Program-made: the position numbers and the translations under genes
Part shown: positions 17,219-26,028 of the stretch, piece after piece
How the letters are laid out: every line of letters starts with the position of its first letter
Numbering within the stretch: the first letter of the stretch is position 1
Notes under the pieces: model-generated
What the model saw: the letters and a program-made list of their open reading frames with translations, nothing else
The model's database searches: none
Told to the model about the DNA's origin: nothing
NCBI GenBank assembly: GCA_002709695.1
Contig: PAQF01000041.1
Span: 4,174-48,299, forward strand
Origin: Candidatus Poribacteria bacterium
GTDB lineage: Bacteria > Poribacteria > WGA-4E > UBA9662
Length of the DNA stretch: 44,126 nucleotides
Direction of reading: 5' to 3'

Positions 17219-19012
17219 CTAGAAATCAATATCTACTTCCGCAAGAATACGTTCAACCGCAACACTCAAATCCATAGCACCAATATCGCCTTCTTCTCGT
17301 ACACGAACCGAAACAGTTCGATTCTCAACCTCACGCTCCCCAATGATAAACATGTAAGGTACTAGCTCCAATCTAGCTTCGCGAATCTTAGCACCGATTT
17401 TATCATCCCGATCGTCTAATACCACACGAATCTGTTGAGCTTCCAGAAGATTACGCACTTCTTTAGCATATGAAACAAAACGCTCACTGATCGTCATAAC
17501 AACACACTGAACGGGAGCAAGCCAAGTCGGAAAAGCACCCGCATAGTGCTCAATAATAATACCAATAAACCGCTCAAAGCTACCATAAAGTGCACGATGA
17601 ATCACAACCGGACGCTCCATGTTACCACTCGCAGCAGCATACGTAAGATCGAAACGTTCTGGCAATTGAAAATCAAGTTGAACCGTTGCGCACTGAAACT
17701 CACGATTCAGGGAATCTTTAACGTAAAAGTCGAGCTTAGGACCATAAAATGCAGCATCTGCCGGATTAATCTCAAAATCAAGGTCATTGTTTTCAAGAAC
17801 ACTTTCGAGAGCACACTCCGCCTCATCCCAGACAGTAGTGTCACCCATAAAGTGATCTGGGTTGCGTGTACTAAGGACACTTCGAAATGGCAAATCAAAG
17901 GTTTTGTAGATCCGACGGATCAGACCAATGATCCGATTATGCTCTTCCTCAATCTGTTCTGGCATCACAAAATTGTGTGCATCATCTTGGCAGAACTGGC
18001 GGACACGTGTCAACCCGCTCAAAGCCCCTGTAACTTCATTACGATGCAAAACGCCCTGATCATGTAAACGATATGGTAAATCCCTATAGCTCCGTCGTTT
18101 GCTTTTGAAGATTAACATATGAGCGGGGCAATTCATTGGCTTGAGACCACTTGCGGGATCACCCAGTTCATTAGGAAAAGTGAACATATCATCACGAAAA
18201 TGCTCCCAGTGTCCGGATGTTTCCCATAACGATTTATCGTAAATCAGTGGTGTCCTCACTTCATGATAACCTTCATTCTGATAGAGTTTCCGTGCCTTCT
18301 CAGCAAGTTTGTTATAGATAATGGTACCTTTTGGTAACCAAAAGACGGCACCAGCTGATTCTGGGTGTGTCTGAAACAAATCCAATTGCTTTCCCAAACG
18401 ACGATGATCACGTTTTTCAGCTTCCTTAAGCATCCGCAGATAATCCCGTAACTCACCTTTGGTTGACCAAGCAGTACCATAGATTCTCTGTAATTGCTCT
18501 CTATTTTGATCTGCACGCCAGTATGCACCAGAAACACGTAACAACTTAAAATGCCGACATTCACGCGTTTTCTCGACATGTGGTCCCTTGCACAAATCAG
18601 TAAAATCACCAGAACGGTAAACCGAAACTCCATCATCTGAAATCCCTTCACTCAATGAATCGATGTCCCGATTCAACAACCCATCAATCAATTCTAACTT
18701 GAACTTCTGGTTACGCTCACTAAACCACTCATGAGCTTGGTCAAAGGTCCAATCTTCCTGTAAAAAAGGTTCATTTGCCTTAACCAAAGCTTTCATATGC
18801 TTTTCAATTTCTGGAAAATCATCGGGAGTAATTGGACGTGGCACTTCCATATCATAATAAAATTCATTGTCAATCGGCGGGCCGATGGCAAGCCTAACAA
18901 CCTTTTCTCCATCATCAAACAATTGCTGAACGGCATAAGCCATAATATGGGCTGTGGAGTGTCTTATTCGGTAAAGATATTCTTCTTGTTCAGTCAAAAC
19001 TCGAGTGTTCAT
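17219..19012 (-). CDS. thrS: Threonine-tRNA ligase without TGS domain
   Basis: 597 residues. The protein begins directly at the editing domain (YLYRIRHSTAHIMAYA, with H18 and H22, and CKGPHVEKT around 141-149), so the N-terminal TGS domain present in E. coli ThrS (642 residues) is missing. The class II catalytic core is complete: motif 1 area, zinc ligands C295 (MNCPAHM), H346 (QDDAHNF) and H472 (VIHRALYGSFERF), and motif 2 HRNEVTGALSGLTRVRQF. The anticodon-binding domain closes the protein (about 500-590). It attaches threonine to tRNA-Thr and hydrolyses mischarged Ser-tRNA. Forms lacking TGS are known in several bacterial groups. The gene lies 33 bases after the terminator of a tRNA operon on the same strand, so it needs read-through or its own weak promoter. 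Confidence 0.97.
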   Translation of the reverse strand: MNTRVLTEQEEYLYRIRHSTAHIMAYAVQQLFDDGEKVVRLAIGPPIDNEFYYDMEVPRPITPDDFPEIEKHMKALVKANEPFLQEDWTFDQAHEWFSERNQKFKLELIDGLLNRDIDSLSEGISDDGVSVYRSGDFTDLCKGPHVEKTRECRHFKLLRVSGAYWRADQNREQLQRIYGTAWSTKGELRDYLRMLKEAEKRDHRRLGKQLDLFQTHPESAGAVFWLPKGTIIYNKLAEKARKLYQNEGYHEVRTPLIYDKSLWETSGHWEHFRDDMFTFPNELGDPASGLKPMNCPAHMLIFKSKRRSYRDLPYRLHDQGVLHRNEVTGALSGLTRVRQFCQDDAHNFVMPEQIEEEHNRIIGLIRRIYKTFDLPFRSVLSTRNPDHFMGDTTVWDEAECALESVLENNDLDFEINPADAAFYGPKLDFYVKDSLNREFQCATVQLDFQLPERFDLTYAAASGNMERPVVIHRALYGSFERFIGIIIEHYAGAFPTWLAPVQCVVMTISERFVSYAKEVRNLLEAQQIRVVLDDRDDKIGAKIREARLELVPYMFIIGEREVENRTVSVRVREEGDIGAMDLSVAVERILAEVDIDF

Positions 19013-19044
19013 CGCTTATGCGTCCTTATACTAGAAAAAAACAG

Positions 19045-19072
19045 AAAAAAAAAAGAGAGCATTCCAGCTCTC
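19045..19072 (-). terminator. Rho-independent terminator of the tRNA operon
   Basis: Read on the minus strand, GAGAGC (19072-19067) and GCTCTC (19060-19055) pair across a six-base loop and are followed by ten consecutive T residues. It lies 10 bases after the end of tRNA-Val and before thrS. Confidence 0.9.
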
Positions 19073-19082
19073 AATAAAAAAA

Positions 19083-19156
19083 TGGGCGGTACGGGATTCG
19101 AACCTGTGACCCCTTGCGTGTCGAGCAAGTACTCTAACCAACTGAGCTAACCGCCC
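19083..19156 (-). tRNA. tRNA-Val (anticodon GAC), with odd features
   Basis: A 74-base cloverleaf with acceptor GGGCGGT/ACCGCCC, discriminator A73, D arm GCTC/GAGT and anticodon stem CTTGC/GCAAG. The loop reads TCGACAC, giving anticodon GAC (valine). Position 33, almost always U, is C here, and the T stem (ACAGG/CCCGT) has one A-C mismatch. CCA is not encoded. It is the last gene of a Gly-Cys-Val tRNA operon. Confidence 0.9.
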
Positions 19157-19174
19157 CCAAGTTTTGTTCCATGA

Positions 19175-19246
19175 AGGTGGCGGTCGGAATCGAACCGACG
19201 TATAGAAGTTTTGCAGACTTCCGCCTTACCACTTGGCTACGCCACC
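19175..19246 (-). tRNA. tRNA-Cys (anticodon GCA)
   Basis: A 72-base cloverleaf. The acceptor is GGTGGCG/CGCCACC with discriminator U73, the identity base for cysteine. The anticodon stem GAAGT/ACTTC encloses loop CTGCAAA, giving GCA. The T stem GTCGG/CCGAC is perfect. CCA is not encoded. Confidence 0.97.
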
Positions 19247-19250
19247 AAAA

Positions 19251-19322
19251 AGCGGGAAACGAGATTTGAACTCGCGACATTCACCTTGGCAAGGTGACGC
19301 TCTACCACTGAGCTATTCCCGC
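19251..19322 (-). tRNA. tRNA-Gly (anticodon GCC)
   Basis: A 72-base cloverleaf. The acceptor is GCGGGAA/TTCCCGC with discriminator U73. The anticodon stem TCACC/GGTGA encloses loop TTGCCAA, giving GCC. It is the first gene of the tRNA operon, about 8 bases after the predicted transcription start. CCA is not encoded. Confidence 0.97.
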
Positions 19323-19336
19323 AAAAACGCAGACTA

Positions 19337-19365
19337 ATTCTATCAATCTTAAATCAGTTTGTCAA
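19337..19365 (-). promoter_or_regulatory. Promoter of the tRNA operon
   Basis: On the minus strand TTGACA (19365-19360) and TAGAAT (19342-19337) are 17 bases apart. Transcription would begin near 19330, just before tRNA-Gly, as is usual for stable-RNA operons. Confidence 0.9.
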
Positions 19366-19465
19366 TGAAAAACTGCTCCTTCCCTCTTGCATTTTACCAG
19401 TAATGAGGTTGACTATAGTTATACTAAGACTAGTGAACTACTCTTTAATTCACACATACTTCAAC

Positions 19466-19903
19466 TTATTTGAGTTTAATAGTTCTTGTCCAGCGAAAAA
19501 AAAACGACTTCTTAACGTGGATTTTATTTTGCTTGGAGCTCAATGCTTGAGACACCGATCTCAAGATTTGCGGAAGATTTACAGGTTTTGCAATAAACGT
19601 ATATACTCCAGCTTCAAAAGCTTCTAGTCTAACATGCAAACCTCGGTTGGCACTCACAATAATTGCTAACAGATTGGGACAAACTTGGCGCATTTGCTGG
19701 ATTAATTCCGGTCCAGTAGTATCAGGCAAATTATAGTCAGAAATCACCAAGGAAATTACACTTGTATGGATTATTTGAATTGCATCATATCCATTCTCAG
19801 CACAAGCAACATCATAACCACCACGACTCAGAACCTCACACAACACTCTGAGTGACTCAGCGTCATCATCAATAAGCAAGATTTTTCCTCTGTTTACGAC
19901 CAT
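19466..19903 (-). CDS. Single-domain response regulator
   Basis: 145 residues, essentially one receiver domain with a basic C-terminal tail (KKSFFFRWTRTIKLK). The acidic pocket is D12-D14, the phospho-acceptor is D56 in VISDYNLPD, S84 (IVSANR) is the switch residue, and K106 (IAKPVN) is the conserved lysine. No DNA-binding or output domain is attached, so it acts through protein contacts or as part of a phosphorelay. No kinase gene is adjacent; the PAS kinase at 2695 is too far to pair with confidence. It stands alone between the tRNA operon and a long gene-free stretch. No strong ribosome-binding site precedes the ATG. Confidence 0.92.
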   Translation of the reverse strand: MVVNRGKILLIDDDAESLRVLCEVLSRGGYDVACAENGYDAIQIIHTSVISLVISDYNLPDTTGPELIQQMRQVCPNLLAIIVSANRGLHVRLEAFEAGVYTFIAKPVNLPQILRSVSQALSSKQNKIHVKKSFFFRWTRTIKLK

Positions 19904-20759
19904 ACAAACTTAATCGCGCCTTTTTTTATTCTCTCGCATCAGCCAGCATACACTTCAACAATATAAGATTACACATTGCCATCCCATAAACAGATCATCT
20001 TACTACTGTAGAATACACAACACACAACGAATCGTCTAACTCAAGAGTCAGCTTAAGAAAACAACCAGCTAATTTGCCCACCATAATATATACAGGAACA
20101 AAGAACAGCTATTCGACCAGTTGCATTTACATCTCTCTTACAAACTAAAGCCCAAAGAAGTTCCATAATAACATCTATCAGTTTCTAAACAAGCTGAACT
20201 ACTACAAAGCACAAAATTATAACACCAGCTTGGAAAATCAACAATGGCAAACCTGCTTATCAACCAAAACCTAAACCAGCACGCTATGTCAAAAAAGTCC
20301 AGTGGAAACCAAAATCCAGCTAAAACGAAAGAACTAACAACACAAAGAGGCTTCAAAAGAACATAGTAAAAGGTAACACGAAAATACTAGACAACATCTA
20401 GATACAAAAAGCTAAAATAACCAACCATTAAACATCTGATAAAACTAACCAGTTTCAAGAAGCACCATACAATCCGGCAGGCTAACAACGAACATTCGGA
20501 GAATCTAGAAGCCTAGATGAGAAATAAATTTCCATGTAATTTAGAAACAGCTCTTCAACTAAGAGGCAACAGCCATCCAATTTCCAGCTAAACGAGAAAT
20601 CATGGGACTATCCTTGGCTTAAGTTGTACAATATTAACAACTAGTTTCGACTTATGAATTCCAATGCCCATATTTCTAAAACATAATTAATATAATCTCG
20701 CAATTCAATTCCTGCTGAAACATCCCCGTTTTTTTTCTAAACTGGGCTCTGAACCAAAC
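19904..20759. other. 856-bp gene-free stretch, G-poor on plus strand
   Basis: No convincing gene is found between the receiver protein and trpA. The plus strand is rich in A and C and poor in G across most of the stretch, an asymmetry that creates one spurious hydrophobic frame on the other strand. No tRNA, clear hairpin terminator or direct repeat was recognised. It may be decayed coding sequence or untranslated regulatory sequence. Confidence 0.55.
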
Positions 20760-21584
20760 CTAAGGAACAATAATTTCTTTAACACCTTTTGAAAGTCCTT
20801 CAGCAAATCTTCTCACATCCTGCAGCATCGACAGTTCATCAAACAAATTTTTTTCGATCATCTTAACAATTGCGCTTCCAACGATGACCCCATCTGCGAT
20901 CTGTGCCACCTGTTTCGCCTGCTCTGGTGTGGAGACACCAAATCCAACACAAATTGGCTTGTCTGTATGGCTCCGAATTTCTGAAACCATTGAACTAACC
21001 TGACCTGAGATAACATCACGAACACCTGTTACACCCGTCACAGAAACACAATAAATAAAACCTTTACTAAGTTCAGCAATCTTAACAATCCGATTAGACG
21101 TGCTTGTCGGCGCAACAAGGAAAATTGTAGCAAGATTACAACCAGAAACAGATTCAAGTAAAGGCTCCGCCTCCTCTGGAGGAAGATCTGGAATAATAAC
21201 ACCATCAACACCAGCATCCACAGCCTGCTGGCAAAAAGTATCAACACCCATTCGAAAAATCGGATTATAATATCCCATTAAAGCAATTGGAATATCCGTC
21301 TCTTTCCTCAATGATGACACCAAATTTAGGACTTGATCAATTGAAGTTCCACCAGAAAGTGATCTTTCGCTCGCTTTCTGTATAATTGGTCCATCAGCAA
21401 TTGGATCAGAAAAAGGAATACCAAATTCGATAAGATCAGCACCAGCTTCCTCAAGTGTCAGCAATAGCTCACGGCTAAGGTCAAGTGTCGGGTCTCCCGC
21501 ACATATATAAGGCATAAACGCCTTTCTTTTATTATTTCGCAGCTCTATAAATTTGGCATCAATTCTATTCAAGCTTAACCTCAC
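20760..21584 (-). CDS. trpA: Tryptophan synthase alpha subunit
   Basis: 274 residues, normal length. The protein is a TIM barrel with the catalytic pair E53 ([12 protein letters not shown]) and D64 (PIADGP). Also seen are PYICAGDPT near residue 25, [30 protein letters not shown] and the phosphate-binding [10 protein letters not shown] with VGSAIV. The alpha subunit cleaves indole-3-glycerol phosphate to indole, which is channelled to TrpB. The start is GTG at 21584, inside a GTGA overlap with the trpB stop, so translation is coupled to trpB. No other trp genes are present here, so the pathway is split across the genome. Confidence 0.97.
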   Translation of the reverse strand: MRLSLNRIDAKFIELRNNKRKAFMPYICAGDPTLDLSRELLLTLEEAGADLIEFGIPFSDPIADGPIIQKASERSLSGGTSIDQVLNLVSSLRKETDIPIALMGYYNPIFRMGVDTFCQQAVDAGVDGVIIPDLPPEEAEPLLESVSGCNLATIFLVAPTSTSNRIVKIAELSKGFIYCVSVTGVTGVRDVISGQVSSMVSEIRSHTDKPICVGFGVSTPEQAKQVAQIADGVIVGSAIVKMIEKNLFDELSMLQDVRRFAEGLSKGVKEIIVP

Positions 21585-22792
21585 AATTCCACATTAAGTG
21601 CTTCAGCAACTGTATATACATCCTTATCACCACGCCCAGATAAACACAGGATAACAATTTGAGACGGATTCATTTGTGGAGCTACACTAGCAATATAGGC
21701 AACGGCATGAGAAGTTTCAAGGGCAGGAATAATACCTTCCGTTTCTGACAACAACTTAAAACCTTCAATTGATTCATCATCTTCAATTGAAACATATTTA
21801 GCACGGCCAGTTGCTCTATAAAAGCTATGTTCAGGACCGACGCCAGGATAATCTAAGCCCGCAGAAATTGAATGCGCAGGAGTAATCTGTCCATCTTCCC
21901 CCTGTAGTACATAACACTTAGCACCATGAAAAACGCCAATACTTCCCGCCCCCAAAGAGGCAGAATGATTACCACTTAAAACACTTTCCCCACCAGCTTC
22001 AACCCCAATCAATTCTACAGATTCGTCATGATAAAAAGGATAAAAAATACCAATAGCATTACTTCCACCACCAACACAAGCAATTACTTGATCGGGTAAA
22101 CACCCTTCCTGTGCGAGAATTTGTTCACGAGTCTCCTTCCCAATTACAGATTGAAAATCTCGCACAATAACCGGATATGGATGCGCTCCCACAACAGACC
22201 CAATTAGTAAATGCGTCGTCCGGACGTTAGTAACCCAATCACGCATACTCTCATTAACAGCATCTTTTAGTGTCCGTGAACCTGACGTTACAGGTATCAC
22301 CGTAGCCCCCATCAACCGCATACGAAAAACATTTAAAGACTGCCGTTGAATATCCTCTTCTCCCATATAAATTTCGCATTCAAGATTGAACTTGGCACAT
22401 ACAGTAGCCGTAGCTACACCATGTTGACCGGCTCCAGTCTCAGCAATAATCCTCTTTTTACCCATTCTGCGTGCAAGGAGAATCTGTCCTAGAGCATTGT
22501 TGATCTTGTGAGCGCCAGTATGATTGAGATCTTCACGCTTCAGATAAATTTTCGCTCCACCCAACTTTTCTGTCAATCGATCAGCATAATACAGAGGATT
22601 GGGTCTACCAGCATATTGACGAAGATAATAGTCAAACTCCACTTGGAATTCACTATCATTCTTGATTGACATATATGCTTCCTCAAGTTCAAGCAACGCA
22701 GGCATTAAGGTTTCAGGGACATAACGACCACCAAATTCACCGAAATGTCCAGTTTTGTCTGGCATAGTCTGTTTCAATTTAGACCTCTCCAT
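21581..22792 (-). CDS. trpB: Tryptophan synthase beta subunit
   Basis: 403 residues, normal for the TrpB1 class. The PLP lysine is K96 in [15 protein letters not shown], with E118 in [11 protein letters not shown] as the acid-base residue. [19 protein letters not shown] matches the COMM region that talks to the alpha subunit, and [10 protein letters not shown] binds the cofactor phosphate. It condenses indole with L-serine to make tryptophan. It begins 65 bp after ccmD on the same strand and overlaps trpA by 4 bases. No ribosome-binding site is visible before the ATG at 22792, an unusual feature for a highly conserved start. Transcription could continue from the ccm genes. Confidence 0.97.
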   Translation of the reverse strand: MERSKLKQTMPDKTGHFGEFGGRYVPETLMPALLELEEAYMSIKNDSEFQVEFDYYLRQYAGRPNPLYYADRLTEKLGGAKIYLKREDLNHTGAHKINNALGQILLARRMGKKRIIAETGAGQHGVATATVCAKFNLECEIYMGEEDIQRQSLNVFRMRLMGATVIPVTSGSRTLKDAVNESMRDWVTNVRTTHLLIGSVVGAHPYPVIVRDFQSVIGKETREQILAQEGCLPDQVIACVGGGSNAIGIFYPFYHDESVELIGVEAGGESVLSGNHSASLGAGSIGVFHGAKCYVLQGEDGQITPAHSISAGLDYPGVGPEHSFYRATGRAKYVSIEDDESIEGFKLLSETEGIIPALETSHAVAYIASVAPQMNPSQIVILCLSGRGDKDVYTVAEALNVEL

Positions 22793-22857
22793 AGTAAATA
22801 TTCAATAAAATAAAGGGAACAAGCGATTTCAAGGTACCAAACAACCAATAGGCTAAA

Positions 22858-23214
22858 TCAAGCTTTTCGAGATTTCTCAACCAATTCAAGACGCTTTAAT
22901 AATTCTGATTGCATTCGCACAAGCCAAAAAGTATAAACAAAGAATATTAGCCATATAGCAAAGTAAGCCGAAACTAGATACTTTAAGCGTGTTGCTTGGC
23001 GTTGTTCCAATTTCGCAACCGACTGCTTCACCAGCATTTCCACCTTGGCCTCGTTTACAATCGGAGTGACTACGGACTCATCAATCGACTCACTTAAAGC
23101 CAAAGAGACTTCATCTGATGTAATAATCACGGGTATCTCACTTAACAAAAATAGCCCAACAAAAAGAACAAATACAAACACGACTATGAACAGAAAAGTT
23201 TTTGGTATCAACAC
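22858..23214 (-). CDS. ccmD: CcmD-like protein with an extra N-terminal membrane segment
   Basis: 118 residues from a GTG start with GGAAGG upstream. The C-terminal 45 residues match the CcmD pattern: YLVSAYFAIWLIFFVYTFWLV, then a charged helix RMQSELLKRLELVEKSRK. CcmD stabilises the haem-handling CcmC-CcmE step of system I cytochrome c maturation. Usual CcmD proteins are about 40-70 residues with one membrane segment. This one is preceded by a second hydrophobic segment (about 5-26) and a periplasmic-type acidic region (about 27-75), so it is a longer two-segment version. The position directly after ccmC (17 bp) supports the call. The extra part has no recognised function. Confidence 0.75.
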   Translation of the reverse strand: MLIPKTFLFIVVFVFVLFVGLFLLSEIPVIITSDEVSLALSESIDESVVTPIVNEAKVEMLVKQSVAKLEQRQATRLKYLVSAYFAIWLIFFVYTFWLVRMQSELLKRLELVEKSRKA

Positions 23215-23231
23215 TCTCTAAACCTTCCCAA

Positions 23232-23906
23232 CTAACGATTTACTTGATCGTATTGAAGCACATCAATTCGTGATTTCATTTGTACTAATTGAGTTCGTAA
23301 AATAAGGAGGAACACATATAATAAAGTTAATGCCAGCCATGAAACTAACCAAGACTCTGTCATAGATGGTGGTAGTTGACTTTTAGTATTGGTCGGAGGA
23401 TGTAATCGATCCTGCCAAACCTCTACCGAATAATATACTATTGGAACGTTCAAAAACGCCAACACACCAAGTACAGACGAGTAAGTTTTTCTAAGATCTA
23501 TATCCAACATCGCTCGCAAAACAAAATAACCGATATACATTAGCCAAAGGATCAGGGTGCTTGTAAGCCGTGCTTCCCAGTTCCACCAAGTTCCCCAAGC
23601 AAACCTAGCCCAAATAGGCCCAGTCACCAAGACAATAGTACAGAAAACCAAGCCAATTTCTGCAGAAGCAGAGCCAAGAGCATCAAATTTTTCACTCTTT
23701 CGAATCAAATACAAGAGGCTACAAACACAAGTGAATGCATATGCAGTAAAGGCTACAAATGCTGAAGAGACATGGAAATAAAAAATTTTTTGAACCTCTA
23801 ACATCGTTTCCTCAACCACTGCACAACCAAAAACCAAGTATAAAGCCCAAAACAAACCACACGCTCCTAAAACGCCAACAAATGGAGTCAAACTAACACT
23901 TTTCAC
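23232..23906 (-). CDS. ccmC: Haem exporter / cytochrome c maturation protein CcmC
   Basis: 224 residues with six predicted membrane segments. The tryptophan-rich haem motif is WGTWWNWEARLTS at about 105-117, and conserved external histidines are H45 (FYFHVSSAF) and H169 (RLHPP). In the usual motif the residue after the last tryptophan is D; here it is E. CcmC moves haem to CcmE at the outer face of the inner membrane. The start is GTG at 23906 with GAAGG six bases upstream, and the gene begins 2 bp after ccmB, so the two are coupled. CcmE, CcmF, CcmG and CcmH are not in the window. Confidence 0.95.
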   Translation of the reverse strand: MKSVSLTPFVGVLGACGLFWALYLVFGCAVVEETMLEVQKIFYFHVSSAFVAFTAYAFTCVCSLLYLIRKSEKFDALGSASAEIGLVFCTIVLVTGPIWARFAWGTWWNWEARLTSTLILWLMYIGYFVLRAMLDIDLRKTYSSVLGVLAFLNVPIVYYSVEVWQDRLHPPTNTKSQLPPSMTESWLVSWLALTLLYVFLLILRTQLVQMKSRIDVLQYDQVNR

Positions 23907-23908
23907 TT

Positions 23909-24604
23909 TTAACCTTCAATAACAAACTCAAAAAGCAAATACGAAATCGTCAAAAACACGAGACTATATAGAATTAATAACATAATCCAGAAAGTGCCTT
24001 GAAGAGTCCCTGTCGATAACAGTGAAACCGTACACTTTGTCCCAGCCATAATAACAGGAATTACCAATGGAAGAAGTAAAACGGAAAGTAAACTCTCTTT
24101 CCCTCTTGTTGTTGAGGCCATCCCTGATAAAATCACACCAACAGCACAAAGACCTAATGTTCCAATACTGAGTATCCCCAATAGCTTGAACAAGGTTATT
24201 ACAGATACTAAATCCAGTGACTCAACAAATTGAAGTGATACCGGAGTGAGGATAAATTCCAATACAGTCAAAAAAATAAAATTACTTAAAACCTTGGAAA
24301 TATAAAAGTTGCTAGGATCAACCCCCGCCAATCGGATAATATGTACAGCTCCATCAGAACGTTCGACATCAAAAGATCGAGTTAATGTAATAATCCCAGC
24401 GAAAGTAAATGAAATCCACAAAACACTTGCAGCTAATTTGCTACGTTCCTCTAAACCAAAGGAAAAAAACGGCCCCATGGAAAAAACAAAGGCAAGTACA
24501 ACTAATAGACTAAACATAAAGACTAACACCAGAGTATCCTTTGTTCGAAACTGCAGAATCAAATCTTTATGAACCAACCAAAGGACTTGCCGAATCACAT
24601 CCAT
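23909..24604 (-). CDS. ccmB: Haem exporter permease CcmB
   Basis: 231 residues from the ATG at 24604; the frame extends three codons further to a TTG that I do not favour. The CcmB signature is present: LVHKDLILQFRTKDTL near the N terminus, WISFTFAGIITLTRSFDVER, then GLCAVGVILSGMAS and LLSVLLLPLVIPVIMAG. About six membrane segments are seen. CcmB is the permease that works with the ATPase CcmA in releasing holo-CcmE. No ccmA lies upstream; the preceding gene is an exported toroid protein. It is the first ccm gene of the local set and is coupled to ccmC. Confidence 0.95.
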   Translation of the reverse strand: MDVIRQVLWLVHKDLILQFRTKDTLVLVFMFSLLVVLAFVFSMGPFFSFGLEERSKLAASVLWISFTFAGIITLTRSFDVERSDGAVHIIRLAGVDPSNFYISKVLSNFIFLTVLEFILTPVSLQFVESLDLVSVITLFKLLGILSIGTLGLCAVGVILSGMASTTRGKESLLSVLLLPLVIPVIMAGTKCTVSLLSTGTLQGTFWIMLLILYSLVFLTISYLLFEFVIEG

Positions 24605-24676
24605 CAAAAACAAAAAGAAAAAAAGAAAATCTGATATTTAGACCAATTGCCAAGCAAATTTTAACCTGTAATTTTA

Positions 24677-25897
24677 TTACTGCTTTGGGAAACCTTCCTC
24701 AAGTGCTAATATTGCATAACAAGTTGTTAAAAGGGTATCTCTCTCTCTCCATCCTCCAGCTGAGTTTTTCCAGTAGCCCACAACCAATTGTTCATTGGCA
24801 GCATCCTCAACCACTTGTTCCTTAATCAGATGCGCAGAAAGCTCACTATACCATTTATGCTCACGCCCCCGCGAATCAATAATCGTATCTTCTCCAAAAA
24901 TGTTTAATCCTTTAGCCATCATATAATAGGTATAATACAGGTCATGTTTCGTCTGTCGACCTTTCATACCATGGTTCCCTTCGAGTGAATAATTTTGGCT
25001 TATCCAATCAAAAGCCCTTGCAATGCGGATGTCATACCTATCAATTTCATCGTATTTATCGAAAGATTCGCAGAGCAACAAACATAAAAACCCCGTATAT
25101 GTCATACTCGCATAAGATGTAGGGGCCTTCTTGTTAGCTTTACTTTCGCCACTCGGAGCATAAACAAAACCACCATCATTAGGTCCTTTCCCAACCCATT
25201 GTTCCCGATCGTTTTTGTCCTTCAGATTTTGACACCTTGATAAAAAAGTCAGGGCTCTTTGCCAAACTATCGTATCATCCTCATGGCTCTCCTTACTCTC
25301 ACTTTCCTTAATGGCCTGTAATGCACACGATAGATTTAACAAATCATTAACTGTTTCACGACTTCCGTAACCAATACCCCCATAATACTTATCATTTTGG
25401 TCGACTTTATTTTGAAGCCCCTTAACATAGTTTCTAGCTTTATCAATATACTTCTGATATTCCCTTTTTTGGTTTTCTCCTTTAGTTTTTTGTTTAACTA
25501 ATTCTAAAGCCATAATAACAAAGGATGTATCATAAGACGGCGATCTAGGAAGTTTATCCTCATCATAGATACTGCCCTCTTGATTTGAAAACTGAAGCAA
25601 TGATGTAATCGCCTTCTCTAGAAAAGGAGTTTCATCTGAATACTCTACCCCATCTGCAGATTTCCCAATCGGATGCTTGAGAAAAGCACAAATGACAAGT
25701 GCTGTCATTCGTGGATGATCACGGAATAAACCGTTGACACCTTGTTGCAGCCTCAACCAATTCAGTCCACGATCTATCGCGGCTAATACCCGTTGATTTT
25801 CATAGTTTTTGAGCACTTCACCCAAACCTACTGGCTCCTGACCAATAGATAAAGTTGCTACAGCAAAAAAACAACACAAACAAAGGAAGGGTTTCAA
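24677..25897 (-). CDS. Exported alpha/alpha-toroid (prenyltransferase/terpene-cyclase-like) protein
   Basis: About 406 residues if started at the TTG at 25897, where a well-formed signal peptide begins (KPFLCLCCFFAVATLSIGQ). The open frame continues upstream to a TTG at 25963, and no ATG exists before the mature domain, so the start is uncertain. The mature part has several helical repeats with Gly/Trp turns typical of the terpenoid-cyclase/prenyltransferase toroid: AIDRGLNWLRLQQG, AITSLLQFSNQEGS, YYGGIGYG, NDGGFVYAPSG, AFDWISQNYSLEG and GGWRERDTLLTTCYAILAL. The catalytic DxDD of squalene-hopene cyclases is not seen, so it is likely a non-cyclase relative. Similar exported proteins are common in Planctomycetes-type genomes with no known function. 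It lies 63-72 bp before ccmB on the same strand. Confidence 0.75.
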   Translation of the reverse strand: MKPFLCLCCFFAVATLSIGQEPVGLGEVLKNYENQRVLAAIDRGLNWLRLQQGVNGLFRDHPRMTALVICAFLKHPIGKSADGVEYSDETPFLEKAITSLLQFSNQEGSIYDEDKLPRSPSYDTSFVIMALELVKQKTKGENQKREYQKYIDKARNYVKGLQNKVDQNDKYYGGIGYGSRETVNDLLNLSCALQAIKESESKESHEDDTIVWQRALTFLSRCQNLKDKNDREQWVGKGPNDGGFVYAPSGESKANKKAPTSYASMTYTGFLCLLLCESFDKYDEIDRYDIRIARAFDWISQNYSLEGNHGMKGRQTKHDLYYTYYMMAKGLNIFGEDTIIDSRGREHKWYSELSAHLIKEQVVEDAANEQLVVGYWKNSAGGWRERDTLLTTCYAILALEEGFPKQ

Positions 25898-26028
25898 TTC
25901 GTTTTTTGGTTGTGTTCTAAGACCAAGATATTTCAAGTTAAGACCTTTACATTGGGAAAACAAAAAAACACGACCAAAAACTTCAACTGGACTGTGTTTT
26001 CATTTCCGAAAACCAACAAATGCATAAT

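Noticed and set aside
17546-18067. 173-residue plus-strand frame inside thrS
   Set aside because: It lies entirely opposite the well-conserved thrS catalytic region and has no recognisable domain.
19403-19440. Plus-strand promoter TTGACT with TATACT
   Set aside because: The two hexamers are only a few bases apart and no plus-strand gene follows, so it cannot act as a normal sigma70 promoter.
20138-20356. 72-residue hydrophobic frame on the minus strand
   Set aside because: It has no ribosome-binding site and an implausible mix of W, F, C and S. It follows from the G/T-rich minus strand of the spacer, so I do not call it a gene.
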